A stretch of DNA of 47,034 bases from Rhodobacteraceae bacterium KLH11 (GTDB lineage: Bacteria > Pseudomonadota > Alphaproteobacteria > Rhodobacterales > Rhodobacteraceae). The stretch covers positions 2,657,033-2,704,066 of the forward strand of contig DS999531.1 of NCBI GenBank assembly GCA_000158135.1, written 5' to 3'. The translations under genes were made by a program, and so were the position numbers. This document shows positions 37,374-46,816 of the stretch, piece after piece; the stretch's first letter is position 1; the number at the start of each line of letters is the position of its first letter. The notes beneath the pieces were generated by a model. It was not told where the DNA came from. It did no database searches and saw only the letters and a program-made list of their open reading frames with translations.

Positions 37374-38389
37374 GCGGCTTCCTGTGTGATACGCGCCAGG
37401 GCGGTGATTTTGTCTTTAGCTTTGCCGCTGTCGATGCTCTCGGCGGCCATGGCCACACCTTCGCGCAGATCGCTTGCCGCTCCGGCCACGACCAGCGCCG
37501 CGGCAGAGTTCAGCAGCACCGCATCGCGATAGGCAGATGGCGCGCCGTCCAGCAAGGCGCGCAGGGCAACGGCGTTTTCCTCGGGCGTGCCGCCAAGGAT
37601 ATCTTCGAACGGATGTACGGGCAGACCCGCGTCTTCGGGGTGCAGCTCAACCTCTTTGATCACGCCATCCTGGACCGATGCGACCCAACTGATGCCGGTT
37701 ATCGTCAGTTCATCCGTGCCGTCAGATCCATGCACCAGCCAAGCGTGCTCGGCACCGAGCAGCCCCAGCGTTTCCGCCATCGGGCGGATCAGATCGCGGC
37801 TGAACGCGCCGGTCAGTTGCCGTTTCACCCCGGCAGGGTTGGTCAGGGGGCCCAGAATGTTGAAAATCGTGCGGGTCCCAAGCTCTTGCCGCGAAGGCAT
37901 GACATGGGCGATGGCCGGGTGATGCATCGGGGCCATCATGAACCCGATCCCGACCTCTTCCAACGCCTGTTCAACAACCTCTGGCCCGACCATCACGTTG
38001 ATGCCAAGCTGGCCCAAAGCGTCGGCCGCGCCGGATTTCGAACTCAGGTTCCGGTTCCCATGCTTGGCAACGGTAACACCCGCACCCGCCGTCACAAAGG
38101 CCGTGGCGGTTGAGATGTTCAGCGTGCCTTTGCCGTCACCACCGGTGCCAACGATATCCATGGCCCCGGCGGGGGCTTTCACCGCCTTGCACTTGGCGCG
38201 CATCACGGCTGCGGCTGCGGCGTATTCATCGACCGTCTCGCCACGCGTGCGCATGGCCATCAGCAACCCGCCGATCTGGCTGGGCGTGGCGGCCCCGTCA
38301 AAGAGAATACCAAAGGCCTTTTCGGCCTCGGAACGGGTCAGGGGGCGGTCAGCCGCCGCGCCGATCAGCGGTTTCAAAGCGTCGCTCAT
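37370..38389 (-). CDS. trpD: Anthranilate phosphoribosyltransferase
   Basis: Joins anthranilate and PRPP in the second step of tryptophan synthesis. 339 residues. The PRPP-binding [19 protein letters not shown] and the [21 protein letters not shown] stretch are intact. It overlaps trpG upstream and trpC downstream by four bases each, which means tight translational coupling. Confidence 0.97.
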   Translation of the reverse strand: MSDALKPLIGAAADRPLTRSEAEKAFGILFDGAATPSQIGGLLMAMRTRGETVDEYAAAAAVMRAKCKAVKAPAGAMDIVGTGGDGKGTLNISTATAFVTAGAGVTVAKHGNRNLSSKSGAADALGQLGINVMVGPEVVEQALEEVGIGFMMAPMHHPAIAHVMPSRQELGTRTIFNILGPLTNPAGVKRQLTGAFSRDLIRPMAETLGLLGAEHAWLVHGSDGTDELTITGISWVASVQDGVIKEVELHPEDAGLPVHPFEDILGGTPEENAVALRALLDGAPSAYRDAVLLNSAAALVVAGAASDLREGVAMAAESIDSGKAKDKITALARITQEAA

Positions 38390-38967
38390 GCCGGGACCTT
38401 CATGTCGTTCAGGAAGTTCTTCAACAGGGCGTGGCCGTGTTCAGAGGCGATGGATTCGGGGTGAAACTGCACCCCGTGGATCGGCAGGTCCTTGTGCTGC
38501 AGGCCCATGATGGTGCCATCCTCAAGCTCGGCCGTGATCTCCAGACAATCGGGCAGAGTACCCCGATCCACGACCAGTGAATGATACCGCGTGGCCTCAA
38601 AAGGTGAGGGCAGACCGGCGAACACGCCTTTGCCCGTATGATGCATCATCCCCATTTTGCCGTGCACAATCTCGTGACACCGCACAACCTTGCCGCCGAA
38701 AACCTGCCCGATGGTCTGGTGCCCAAGGCATACACCCATCAACGGGGTTTTGGTCTCGGCTGCGGCTTCGGTCAGCGCCAGACAGATGCCAGCCTGATCC
38801 GGATCGCAGGGACCCGGGCTCAGCAGGATGCCGGCCGGGTTCATTGCCATGGCCTCCTGCACATCCAGCGCGTCGTTGCGGCGCACGACCATCTCGGCGC
38901 CCAGTTCACCAAGGTAGTGAACAAGGTTGTAGGTAAACGAGTCATAGTTGTCGATCAGCAGCAGCAT
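38386..38967 (-). CDS. trpG: Anthranilate synthase component II (glutamine amidotransferase)
   Basis: Supplies ammonia from glutamine to TrpE. 193 residues from ATG 38967; the open frame extends to 39459 but homology begins at [20 protein letters not shown]. The catalytic triad is Cys80 (GVCLGHQT) with His169 and Glu171 (VQFHPES). It heads the coupled trpG-trpD-trpC-moaC-moeA unit. The 197 bases between it and the divergent deacetylase hold a TATAAT at 39025-39030 but no clear trp attenuator. Confidence 0.97.
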   Translation of the reverse strand: MLLLIDNYDSFTYNLVHYLGELGAEMVVRRNDALDVQEAMAMNPAGILLSPGPCDPDQAGICLALTEAAAETKTPLMGVCLGHQTIGQVFGGKVVRCHEIVHGKMGMMHHTGKGVFAGLPSPFEATRYHSLVVDRGTLPDCLEITAELEDGTIMGLQHKDLPIHGVQFHPESIASEHGHALLKNFLNDMKVPA

Positions 38968-39164
38968 TTGGGCACTTATCTTGCTATGGGCATTTCTGGC
39001 TGGCGATGCAGCCCCGAGCCACGGTATAATGTCGGAACATACATGCTCAGGCTTGTGCGGCAGCGTCAAGAGGACATCCCCGTCCAACGCCCGAACAAGT
39101 GAGCGCCGCAGAAGATGGCGTACTGGCGGATGAGGCAGGAAGCAACGCGAGAGGCGAGATTTCG

Positions 39165-40637
39165 ATGGGCGGATTTTTCGGTGGACTGATCGCCGGGGCG
39201 ATCGCTGTACTGGCACTGGGCGTGGTGCTTTCGGTAACCACGCCGTTGTCGCGAAAACCTGACGTTGTCGAGACAGCGCCCGAAGTGTCGAAAGCGCCTC
39301 AGGTAGCAGAACCGGTCGAGCCTGATGACACCGGGGCCGAGGCTGATCTGGTTGAGGTGACGCCATCGGGCCCCGAACGCCCGGAGGACCCGTCAGGCTC
39401 TCTGGCCAGTCTGGAAGGGATCGAGCTAGAGCCCGGCGCGCGCCCTGAAGCAGCGGCAACGCCTTCCAGCCCTGAAACCCCGCAAACTACGACTGCGCCG
39501 GTGGTCAGCGTTCAGACCGAAGCGCCAGCTGCCCCACAAACTCCGGTTGCCGCGCCGGAACCGGCCCAGCCTGAAGCCGCACCCGTCGTGATCACGGATG
39601 CTCCACCACCGCCAGAGCCCGAGCAAACACCTGAACCGCAGGTGGTTGAAGCAACACCAGAGGAACAGGTGGTTGAAAGCGCACCTCAGGAAGACGCGCC
39701 GCAAGTTGCTGTCGTGGAGCCTGAACCCGAAAGTGTTCCGGAAATTGAAAGCTTGCCGCAGGAAAACCCGATTGCAGTGGAGGGCGAAGAGGATACCCGC
39801 CCGGTTCGCCAGCCGCGTGTTTTGACCTTACCGCAGATCGGCGGCGAGCAATCCGAAAGCTCTGGCACGCTGATCGGCAAGCGGGTTGTGCCCTTGACCG
39901 AGCGGGACAATCCACCCGCCGAGACCCCTGAGGTTGTGGTCGCCACCAAACCGATTGACGAATATGCCGCCAGTTTCGACAATCCAGAGGCCAAGCCATT
40001 GATGTCGATCATCCTGATTGATGATGAAGGTGCGTTCGGGGCCGAAGCCCTGCAGGATTTCCCATATCCGATCAGCTTTGCGGTCAGCCCCAATGACCCG
40101 GATGCGGCAGAGAAGATGGTGCGCCATCGCGAAGCCGGGTTCGAGGTTCTTGCCCTGATCGATCTGCACGAGGCCGCCAGCGCGCAGGATGCCGAGGTGT
40201 CGTTGTCAGTCTGGTTGGACGAACTTCCCTATACGGTCGGCCTTCTGGAAGGGGTCGAAAGCGGCATCCAGGGCAACCGCAAACTGGCCGATCAGGTGGC
40301 CGCGATTGCAGGGGGAACCGGGCGTGGGCTGGTGACGCAGGATAGCGGGTTGAACACCGTGCAGAAACTGGCCGCGCGCAACGGGATTCCCTCTAGCGTG
40401 GTGTTCCGGGATTTCGATGGGGCCCGGCAGGACCCCAAGGTCATGCGGCGCTTTCTGGATCAGGCCGCGTTCCGCGCCGGGCAAGAGGGGGCCGTCGTGA
40501 TGCTGGGCCGCCTGCGCCCCGAGACGATCTCGGCCCTGTTGCTATGGGGGCTTGAGGATCGCGGGAACCGCGTGGCGATGGCCCCGATCTCGGCGGTGAT
40601 GCTGAATGAGGTTCAGCAGGACGATTCCGGATCGTGA
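39165..40637 (+). CDS. Divergent polysaccharide deacetylase family protein (YibQ-like)
   Basis: About 490 residues from ATG 39165, which has GAGGCGAG eight bases upstream; a GTG at 39099 would add 22 residues. A single membrane anchor (about 3-25) is followed by a very long linker (about 29-276) rich in Pro, Glu and Ala, then the divergent deacetylase domain (about 277-490) beginning [13 protein letters not shown], which keeps the Asp pair. Homologues are called YibQ/DUF610 and act in the periplasm or on the envelope; the substrate is unknown. It lies on the opposite strand between trpE and trpG. Confidence 0.88.
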   Translation: MGGFFGGLIAGAIAVLALGVVLSVTTPLSRKPDVVETAPEVSKAPQVAEPVEPDDTGAEADLVEVTPSGPERPEDPSGSLASLEGIELEPGARPEAAATPSSPETPQTTTAPVVSVQTEAPAAPQTPVAAPEPAQPEAAPVVITDAPPPPEPEQTPEPQVVEATPEEQVVESAPQEDAPQVAVVEPEPESVPEIESLPQENPIAVEGEEDTRPVRQPRVLTLPQIGGEQSESSGTLIGKRVVPLTERDNPPAETPEVVVATKPIDEYAASFDNPEAKPLMSIILIDDEGAFGAEALQDFPYPISFAVSPNDPDAAEKMVRHREAGFEVLALIDLHEAASAQDAEVSLSVWLDELPYTVGLLEGVESGIQGNRKLADQVAAIAGGTGRGLVTQDSGLNTVQKLAARNGIPSSVVFRDFDGARQDPKVMRRFLDQAAFRAGQEGAVVMLGRLRPETISALLLWGLEDRGNRVAMAPISAVMLNEVQQDDSGS

Positions 40638-40644
40638 TACTGAA

Positions 40645-40668
40645 ACAGCGTCGCCGCGACGACGCTGT
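40645..40668. terminator. Stem-loop between the deacetylase and trpE genes
   Basis: ACAGCGTCG and CGACGCTGT form a perfect nine-base stem with a six-base loop in the 33-base gap between two convergent genes. No long T run follows on either strand, so if it is a terminator it is a weak, bidirectional one. Confidence 0.55.
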
Positions 40669-40670
40669 AT

Positions 40671-42182
40671 TTAATCGTTCCCGTTGCCGGTAAATCGTGC
40701 AGCATCCGCTGCAGCACGGCGTATCGCGTTCGATTTGTGGACGGTTTCCATATACTCGGCCTCGGGGTCGCTGTCATAAACGACGCCGCCACCGGCCTGA
40801 ATATAAAGCTTGTGATCCTGCACAATCGCAGTACGCAGCGCAATGCACATATCCATGTCGCCGCCCGCGCTGAAATAACCCACACCGCCGCCGTAAATGC
40901 CGCGCTTTTCCGGCTCCAGCTCATCAATGATTTCCATCGCACGAACCTTGGGCGCACCTGAAACCGTGCCCGCTGGCATCCCGGCGAAAAACGCGTCGAG
41001 CGCGTCTTTGTCTTCGGCCAGCTCTCCGACCACGTTTGAGACGATATGCATCACGTGGCTGTAGCGTTCGATGATGAACTCTTCGGTCGGGCGCACGGTC
41101 CCGATTTTTGAAACGCGACCGGTGTCATTCCGGCCCAGATCAAGCAGCATCAGATGTTCGGCCAGCTCTTTTTTGTCGGCCAGCAGATCAACCTCGTGCG
41201 CCTTGTCCTCTTCGGGGGTTGCCCCGCGTGGGCGGGTGCCTGCGATGGGGCGGATGGTCACCTCGCTGCCAAAGACCCGCACGAGGATTTCGGGGCTGGC
41301 ACCAACCACCTGAAAGCCACCGAAGTTGAAGTAGAACATAAAGGGGGACGGGTTGGTGCGCCGCAAGGACCGATAAAGGGCAAAGGGCGGCTGAGGGAAA
41401 TCCTGTGTCCAGCGTTGGGCGGGAACGACCTGAAAGATATCCCCCGCGCGGATGTATTCCTTGGCCTTTTCAACCGCTTCCATATAGCCGGATTTGGTGA
41501 AATTCGAGACCGGAGCGCCAACCTCCAGCGCCTCCCCCAGATCGCGGGTTTCCGCGGGCATGGCGCGTTCCAGATCGCGCACCGCGTCCATCACCCGTTC
41601 TGCCGCTTGCGCATAGGCCGCTTTGGCTGATTGCCCATCGCTGACCCATACGGGCGAAACAACCGTAACCTCACCTTTCACGCCATCCAGCACAGCAATC
41701 ACCGAAGGGCGCAGCATGATGGCATCGGGCAGGCCCAGCGGATCAGGGTTTATGTCGGGCAGGTATTCGACCAGCCGCACCATGTCATAGCCCAGATAGC
41801 CGAACAGCCCGGCTGCAGCTTGCGGCAGGTCATCTGGCAGCGCGATGCGGCTTTCGGCCAGCAGCGCGCGCAGATTGTCCATCGGGTTGCCATCCTGTGG
41901 TGTGAACGCCTCGGCATCGAAACGGGCCGAACGGTTCAGCGACGATGTCTCGCCGTGGCAGCGCCAGACCAGATCAGGCTTCATCCCGATGATCGAATAG
42001 CGCCCGCGCACTTCGCCGCCGGTGACCGATTCAAGCATGAACGCATCTTTCTGCGCGCCTGTCAGTTTGAGCATCAGCGAAACCGGCGTATCCAGATCGG
42101 CGGCGAGGCGGGTGTAGACAACCTGATTTTCGCCCGCGTCATAGGCGCGCGCGAAGGTTTCAAAATCCGGGGTCAGGGCCAT
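40671..42182 (-). CDS. trpE: Anthranilate synthase component I
   Basis: Converts chorismate to anthranilate using ammonia from TrpG; the first step of tryptophan synthesis. 503 residues, full length. The tryptophan-feedback element reads MLESVTGGEVRGRYS (near residues 49-63). Chorismate-site stretches are GTRPRGATPEEDKAHE, LMLLDLGRNDTGRVSKIG and GTVSGAPKVRAMEIIDELE. It starts 12 bases after ppiD on the same strand, leaving no room for a leader-peptide attenuator, and is cut off from trpGDC by the opposite-strand deacetylase gene. Confidence 0.97.
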   Translation of the reverse strand: MALTPDFETFARAYDAGENQVVYTRLAADLDTPVSLMLKLTGAQKDAFMLESVTGGEVRGRYSIIGMKPDLVWRCHGETSSLNRSARFDAEAFTPQDGNPMDNLRALLAESRIALPDDLPQAAAGLFGYLGYDMVRLVEYLPDINPDPLGLPDAIMLRPSVIAVLDGVKGEVTVVSPVWVSDGQSAKAAYAQAAERVMDAVRDLERAMPAETRDLGEALEVGAPVSNFTKSGYMEAVEKAKEYIRAGDIFQVVPAQRWTQDFPQPPFALYRSLRRTNPSPFMFYFNFGGFQVVGASPEILVRVFGSEVTIRPIAGTRPRGATPEEDKAHEVDLLADKKELAEHLMLLDLGRNDTGRVSKIGTVRPTEEFIIERYSHVMHIVSNVVGELAEDKDALDAFFAGMPAGTVSGAPKVRAMEIIDELEPEKRGIYGGGVGYFSAGGDMDMCIALRTAIVQDHKLYIQAGGGVVYDSDPEAEYMETVHKSNAIRRAAADAARFTGNGND

Positions 42183-42194
42183 GTGCGGTCTCTT

Positions 42195-44036
42195 TTAATA
42201 ACTCGCCCGCACCGCATTCAGTGCTTGCTGATCCAGTACAGGGCGCGCGCGGGTCTGGGCGTTGCGCACATAGATATCGAAGATGTTCTGCGCCAGCGCC
42301 TGATTCATCTGCGCCGCCAGCGCATCCTGCATCTGGCGCTGCTCATCCGTCTCGGCGGGGGGCAGTTCCTCATCCAGACGCACGATCAACGCGTTGCCAT
42401 TGCCCGGAATGACGCGCAACTCGCCCGGCTCCAGCTCAAATACCTGCGCCATGAAATCAACCGGCACATCGTCAAGGAAGGCGGTGCGCGTCAGTGCGTT
42501 TTCCACACGGAACGGCAGGCCGGTTGCCGTGAAATCACCATCTGTCGCCAGTTGGGTGAGAATCGCGTCGGCCTGATTCTGCAGCGCCCTGGCGGTCTCT
42601 ACCTGCATCCATGCCTCGGCAACACGTGCGCGGGCACTGTCCAGCGGTTCCGGGCGCGGTTCCAGCACTTGGTTCAGGCGCAATGCAAAGATCGAGCCGT
42701 CTTCGAGGAAGCCGATTTCGGGGAAATCGCCCTCTTGCACAGCCACAGCCGCCGCGCGGAAGCCGTCATAGGCCGCAACGCCGTCACCGCTTTGCTGGGT
42801 CCAGTCGATTGTTCCCAGCTCCATTTCAGTGTCGGCGGCCAGGTCCTCAAGCGTGGCACCACCGGCCAGCATATCGTTGATATCCTCGGCCTGCGCTTCG
42901 ATCAGACGGCGCGCGCGATCAGCCGCAAGCTCTTCGCGCAGCTCGGGCCTGGCCTCTTCGAAGCTGACATTGTTTTCGGCCAGAGTGCCGTTGATCCGAA
43001 ACAGGGCAGGGCCGAAAACCGTTGGAAGCGGGCCGACAACATCATCAATCCCGGCTGCAAACACGGTATCCGCAGCATCACCAAGGTCTTCGCGGGTGAC
43101 ATCGCCCAGATCCACATCGCTCAGCTCAAGCTGGCGGTCGCGGACGAGCTGTTCGAAATCTGCACCACCCACTTCCAGCTGAGCCAGCGCCTCGGTCGCG
43201 GCTTCTTCGCTGGGGTAGGGCAGGCGTTCAACCAGCCGACGTTCGGGCTGAAGGTATTGCCCGGCCCGTTGATCGTAGAGGCGGCGCAGCGCGTCTTCGT
43301 CAATCTCGACCGCATCAAGCAACATTTCGGGCGACAGGATCGCATAGGTCAGGCGTTTGGTGCGGGGCAGGGTGAAGCGGTCAGTATTCTCGTCATAAAA
43401 AGCCTGAATTTGCGCATCCGTCGGCTGGGGCACGGGTGTTTCCAGCGCCTCGGCGGACAGCGTTGCCAGGGTAAAGCTGCGACGGGCCAGAACGTAGTTC
43501 GCCAGCGCCTCGGTCAGCGCAAGAGGCATTTCAACGCCACCTATAACAGCCCCCTGAACGATGGTGCGTGCAGATTCCTTACGCAAATCCGATTCGAACT
43601 CGGCATCGGTCATGCCGACCTGTTCCAGCTGAAAGCGATAGGCCTCGCGATCGAATGTACCGTTTACACCCTGAAACGCCGGGATCTGGACGATCTCGTT
43701 TTGCAGGTTTTCGTCACCAATCGAGATACCAAGCTGCGCGACCTCGTTATCCAGTGCCGCCAGCGCGATCAGCCGCGACAGCGCCAATTGGTCAAGCCCA
43801 AGATCATGGGCTTGCGCGATTTGCATCGCCTGCCCGGTCTGGGCCTCGACCGCGCGGATTTCGCGTTGCAACTCGCGGAAATAGGCGTCCACGGAAACGC
43901 TTTCATCGCCAACCTGCGCGACAGTGCGCACAGTTCCGGTCAGGCTGGTTGCGCCGAACCCGGCAAGGCCCAGCATCAGAAGCCCCATCAGAATCCAGAC
44001 AAAGGTTTTCGATAGCTTTTTCACGCCTGCGGCCAT
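42195..44036 (-). CDS. ppiD: Peptidyl-prolyl cis-trans isomerase / periplasmic chaperone PpiD-like
   Basis: Inner-membrane-anchored periplasmic folding factor, 613 residues. One membrane segment (about 12-32) with a short cytoplasmic N-terminus, a SurA-N-like chaperone region (about 33-200), a parvulin-type domain in the middle (roughly 240-370) and a long helical C-terminus. The parvulin domain is diverged, so isomerase activity is uncertain while chaperone function is likely. It is followed after 12 bases by trpE, and the two are likely cotranscribed. The aminotransferase gene lies 80 bases upstream. Confidence 0.88.
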   Translation of the reverse strand: MAAGVKKLSKTFVWILMGLLMLGLAGFGATSLTGTVRTVAQVGDESVSVDAYFRELQREIRAVEAQTGQAMQIAQAHDLGLDQLALSRLIALAALDNEVAQLGISIGDENLQNEIVQIPAFQGVNGTFDREAYRFQLEQVGMTDAEFESDLRKESARTIVQGAVIGGVEMPLALTEALANYVLARRSFTLATLSAEALETPVPQPTDAQIQAFYDENTDRFTLPRTKRLTYAILSPEMLLDAVEIDEDALRRLYDQRAGQYLQPERRLVERLPYPSEEAATEALAQLEVGGADFEQLVRDRQLELSDVDLGDVTREDLGDAADTVFAAGIDDVVGPLPTVFGPALFRINGTLAENNVSFEEARPELREELAADRARRLIEAQAEDINDMLAGGATLEDLAADTEMELGTIDWTQQSGDGVAAYDGFRAAAVAVQEGDFPEIGFLEDGSIFALRLNQVLEPRPEPLDSARARVAEAWMQVETARALQNQADAILTQLATDGDFTATGLPFRVENALTRTAFLDDVPVDFMAQVFELEPGELRVIPGNGNALIVRLDEELPPAETDEQRQMQDALAAQMNQALAQNIFDIYVRNAQTRARPVLDQQALNAVRASY

Positions 44037-44116
44037 GATGCCCTCTTGGTTAGGTTAACAGGTCTTTGCCTGTTGGTTGCGGCCTTGAATACGACGCGTG
44101 CCGCCGGGGGGCAAGC

Positions 44117-45292
44117 TTAGAAGGACAAGGCCTGCAGCCGGTCGAACAATTGCGCGATTCCGGCCCGGTCAAGATTGGCGAAGGCAACCCGGACCTGCCG
44201 CTTTCCCGCGGGGTCGTGATCGGGCATGAACATGGTGCCCGGCAGCAACAGAACGCCCGCCTGACGCACCAGTTGCCGGGCCAGCTGGTCCGAGGCGAGG
44301 TCGAACGGATGCTCAAGATAGGCAAAATAGGCGCCAAGCCCCAGCAGCCGCCACCCTTTCTGTTCAAGCTGCGGCATGCCCTCAGCAATCGCTGCACGCC
44401 GGTCCAGAATTTCGTCACGCTCAGCCGCGACCCATTGCGACAGGTTCTGCATGCCCCAAAGCGCCGCAAACTGGCCAAGCTGGCCGGGGCAAATGGCGAC
44501 CGTGTCCAGAAACTTTTCGATCTCGGCCAACAGCGGCGCGCCGGTGGCAATTGCGCCCACGCGGTGCCCGGTCAGCCTGTAGGCCTTCGAGAAGGAGTAG
44601 AGATGTACAAAGGTTTCATCCCAGCCCGGTTGCTGGAACAGATCATGCGGCGCACCGGTGCGGCTGTCGAAATCACGATAGGTTTCGTCGACCAACAGAC
44701 GAATTCCCGTTTCCCGGGCCAGATCATAGAATTGGCGCACCAGCTCGGTCGGGTATTCGACGCCACCGGGGTTGTTTGGCGTTACCAAGGCAATTGCCCG
44801 GGTTTTGCTGGTGATCAGAGCGCGGGCATGTTCGGGGTCCGGCAGTAGATTGGCCCCGGTCGGAAGGTCGACCGTATTGACCCCTGCCATATCCAGCCAC
44901 ATTTTGTGATTGAAATACCAAGGAGTTGGAAGAATAACCTCATCCCCTTGATCCGTGAGCGCCGAGATCACCGCTGAGAATGCCTGATTGCAGCCTGAGG
45001 TGATTGCAATCTGCCCGGCAGAGAGTGCTGCCGCGTAATGATCGCTGATTTGTGCGGCAAGCGCGGCGCGCAGGTCGTTGTTGCCAAGAACCGGACCGTA
45101 GAGATGCGCGCTGTCATGATGGAGCGCGCAGTCAGCTATGGCCTGACGCAGTGCCAGCGGCGGTGGATCAACCGGGGCGGCCTGACTGACATTGATCAGC
45201 GGGCGCCCGGTCGGGAATTCGACCCCTTCAAGCCAACGCCGCGCCTCCATCACCGGAGGGGGGAAAGTGGCACTGGTGCGGCTGTGAGTCAT
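44117..45292 (-). CDS. PLP-dependent aminotransferase, class I/II
   Basis: Fold-type I aminotransferase of 391 residues. The PLP lysine is Lys236 in YSFSKAYRLTGHRVG; TPNNPGGVEYP (171-181) and the VDETYRDF aspartate and tyrosine (202-208) complete the cofactor site, and RQVRVAFANL holds the substrate-carboxylate Arg. The amino-acid substrate cannot be told from sequence. Its place before ppiD-trpE might suggest an aromatic substrate, but this is only proximity. Confidence 0.92.
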   Translation of the reverse strand: MTHSRTSATFPPPVMEARRWLEGVEFPTGRPLINVSQAAPVDPPPLALRQAIADCALHHDSAHLYGPVLGNNDLRAALAAQISDHYAAALSAGQIAITSGCNQAFSAVISALTDQGDEVILPTPWYFNHKMWLDMAGVNTVDLPTGANLLPDPEHARALITSKTRAIALVTPNNPGGVEYPTELVRQFYDLARETGIRLLVDETYRDFDSRTGAPHDLFQQPGWDETFVHLYSFSKAYRLTGHRVGAIATGAPLLAEIEKFLDTVAICPGQLGQFAALWGMQNLSQWVAAERDEILDRRAAIAEGMPQLEQKGWRLLGLGAYFAYLEHPFDLASDQLARQLVRQAGVLLLPGTMFMPDHDPAGKRQVRVAFANLDRAGIAQLFDRLQALSF

Positions 45293-45308
45293 GACGTGAC
45301 CATTTTTG

Positions 45309-45348
45309 CGAGGCTCTGCCTCGCGCTCCGAGGTATTTGGGAACAGAA
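45309..45348. repeat. Inverted repeat with copy 2 of the dispersed sequence GTATTTGGGAMCAGAA
   Basis: CGAGGC / GCCTCG (45309-45323) forms a short hairpin, followed by GTATTTGGGAACAGAA at 45333-45348, which matches 4344-4359 with one difference. It occupies the 66-base gap between gpt and the aminotransferase gene. On the gpt strand no T run follows the hairpin, so it is a poor terminator. From memory similar intergenic sequences are common in Roseobacter genomes. Confidence 0.5.
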
Positions 45349-45358
45349 GAAGTTGGGA

Positions 45359-45868
45359 TCAGTCGGTTCCCCGGTAAGGTTCCACATATTGCAGAGCCAT
45401 GTCCCACGGGAAGAAAATCCAGGTGTCCTGGCTGACTTCGGTGATGAAGGTATCAACCATTGGGCGGCCTTTGGGTTTGGCATAGACGGTGGCGAAATGC
45501 GCCTTGGGGTACATTTCACGCACCAGTTCCAGTGTTTTGCCGCTGTCGACCAGATCGTCGATGATCAGAACACCGGTGCCATCGCCCATCAAATCCGGGT
45601 TCGGAGCCTTCAGCACCTCGGCTTCGCCCTGCGCCTGATGGTGGTAGGATTTCACGCTGACCGTATCGACCGTGCGGATATCGAGTTCACGGCTGACGAT
45701 CATCGCAGGTGCCATGCCGCCCCGGGTGATTGCCACAACCGCGCGCCAGGCTCCGTCATCGGGGCCTTGCCCGTCCAGCCGCCAGGCCAGCGCGCGGGAA
45801 TCGCGATGAATTTGATCCCAGCTGATGTGAAACCCTTTTTCGTGCGGCAGGCGATCCTTGGCGCTCAT
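45359..45868 (-). CDS. gpt: Xanthine phosphoribosyltransferase
   Basis: Purine salvage enzyme converting xanthine (and guanine) with PRPP to the nucleotide. 169 residues. The PRPP loop is [14 protein letters not shown] at about residues 96-109, and the early [21 protein letters not shown] is typical of the Gpt group. It starts six bases after the fabI stop on the same strand, so the two are probably cotranscribed. Confidence 0.94.
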   Translation of the reverse strand: MSAKDRLPHEKGFHISWDQIHRDSRALAWRLDGQGPDDGAWRAVVAITRGGMAPAMIVSRELDIRTVDTVSVKSYHHQAQGEAEVLKAPNPDLMGDGTGVLIIDDLVDSGKTLELVREMYPKAHFATVYAKPKGRPMVDTFITEVSQDTWIFFPWDMALQYVEPYRGTD

Positions 45869-45874
45869 GAACTG

Positions 45875-46681
45875 TTACCCTTTTTCAACATCCGGCGCGT
45901 CGACGGCCTTCATGCCAACAATGTGATATCCCGAATCTACATGCAGGTTCTCACCGGTCACGCCGCTGCTGAGGTCAGACAGAAGATAGAGCGCCGACTT
46001 GCCGACATCATCAATGGAGACGTTCCGGCGCAGGGGCGAGTTATACTCGTTCCACTTCATGATATAGCGGAAATCGCCAATGCCACTGGCGGCCAATGTC
46101 TTGATCGGACCGGCCGAGATCGCGTTGACCCGGATGCCGTCCTTGCCCAGATCTTCGGCCAGATATTTGACCGACGCCTCAAGCGCAGCCTTGGCAACGC
46201 CCATCACATTATAATGCGGCATGACCTGTTCGGCCCCATAATAGGTGAGGGTGATGGCAGAGCCACCATCGGTCATCAGTTTTTCAGCGCGTTGCATGAC
46301 TGCGGTGAAAGAGTAGACCGACACATCCATGGTCAGGTTGAAATTCGCCCGGCTGGTATCGACATAGCGACCGCGCAGCTCGTTCTTGTCGGAAAAGCCA
46401 ATGGCGTGGACGATGAAATCCAGCTTGCCCCATTTTTCTTCCAGCGAGTGGAACAACCCGTCGATCGAGTTTTCGTCGCTGACGTCGCAGGGCAGAACGA
46501 TCTCACTGCCCAGTTGTGCCGCCAGAGGATCGACACGTTTTTTCAGCGCATCCCCCTGATAGGAAAAGGCCAGTTCGGCCCCGGCATCGGACAGGGCGCG
46601 GGCTATCCCCCATGCGATTGATTTGTCATTGGCCAGTCCCATGATGAGGCCGCGTTTGCCGGCCATCAACTGATTTGACAT
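45875..46681 (-). CDS. fabI: Enoyl-[acyl-carrier-protein] reductase (NADH), FabI
   Basis: Last reductive step of each fatty-acid elongation cycle. 268 residues from ATG 46681, preceded by GGAG; the open frame runs on upstream without homology. The nucleotide site [13 protein letters not shown] lies near the N-terminus, and the catalytic Tyr and Lys are in the Y-x6-K motif YNVMGVAK. This is the FabI type that is the target of triclosan in other bacteria. It is divergent from pdxH, with 135 bases between starts. Confidence 0.97.
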   Translation of the reverse strand: MSNQLMAGKRGLIMGLANDKSIAWGIARALSDAGAELAFSYQGDALKKRVDPLAAQLGSEIVLPCDVSDENSIDGLFHSLEEKWGKLDFIVHAIGFSDKNELRGRYVDTSRANFNLTMDVSVYSFTAVMQRAEKLMTDGGSAITLTYYGAEQVMPHYNVMGVAKAALEASVKYLAEDLGKDGIRVNAISAGPIKTLAASGIGDFRYIMKWNEYNSPLRRNVSIDDVGKSALYLLSDLSSGVTGENLHVDSGYHIVGMKAVDAPDVEKG

Positions 46682-46759
46682 CTTCGGTTCTCCGCCTGTC
46701 GTCGCGTTATGTCCGGTTGGTTTATGCCATTGATTGCTCTGCATCAAGGCCATGCGCTC

Positions 46760-46787
46760 TTGCCCGCAGCAGGTTCTCGCCTTAGGG
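46760..46787 (+). promoter_or_regulatory. Candidate promoter of pdxH
   Basis: TTGCCC at 46760-46765 and TTAGGG at 46782-46787, 16 bases apart, 29 bases before the pdxH ATG. Same pattern as the candidate promoters of trmJ and the LexA-boxed radical SAM gene. Confidence 0.35.
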
Positions 46788-46816
46788 TCGTAATCAGATG
46801 TTTCCAGGGGATGGAA

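Noticed and set aside
38968..39164. Tryptophan leader peptide and attenuator ahead of trpG
   Set aside because: No short frame with adjacent Trp codons followed by alternative hairpins and a T run is visible.
38968..39459. N-terminal extension of TrpG
   Set aside because: The 164 extra codons lie opposite the deacetylase gene and show no homology; the ATG at 38967 matches the canonical TrpG start.
41631..44015. 794-codon open frame on the plus strand opposite ppiD and trpE
   Set aside because: It mirrors the real genes on the minus strand, has no recognisable domain, and is rich in Arg, Gln and His as expected for antisense frames in high-GC DNA.
45038..46621. 527-codon open frame opposite the aminotransferase, gpt and fabI genes
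   Set aside because: It spans three well-supported genes in antisense and shows no protein family features.
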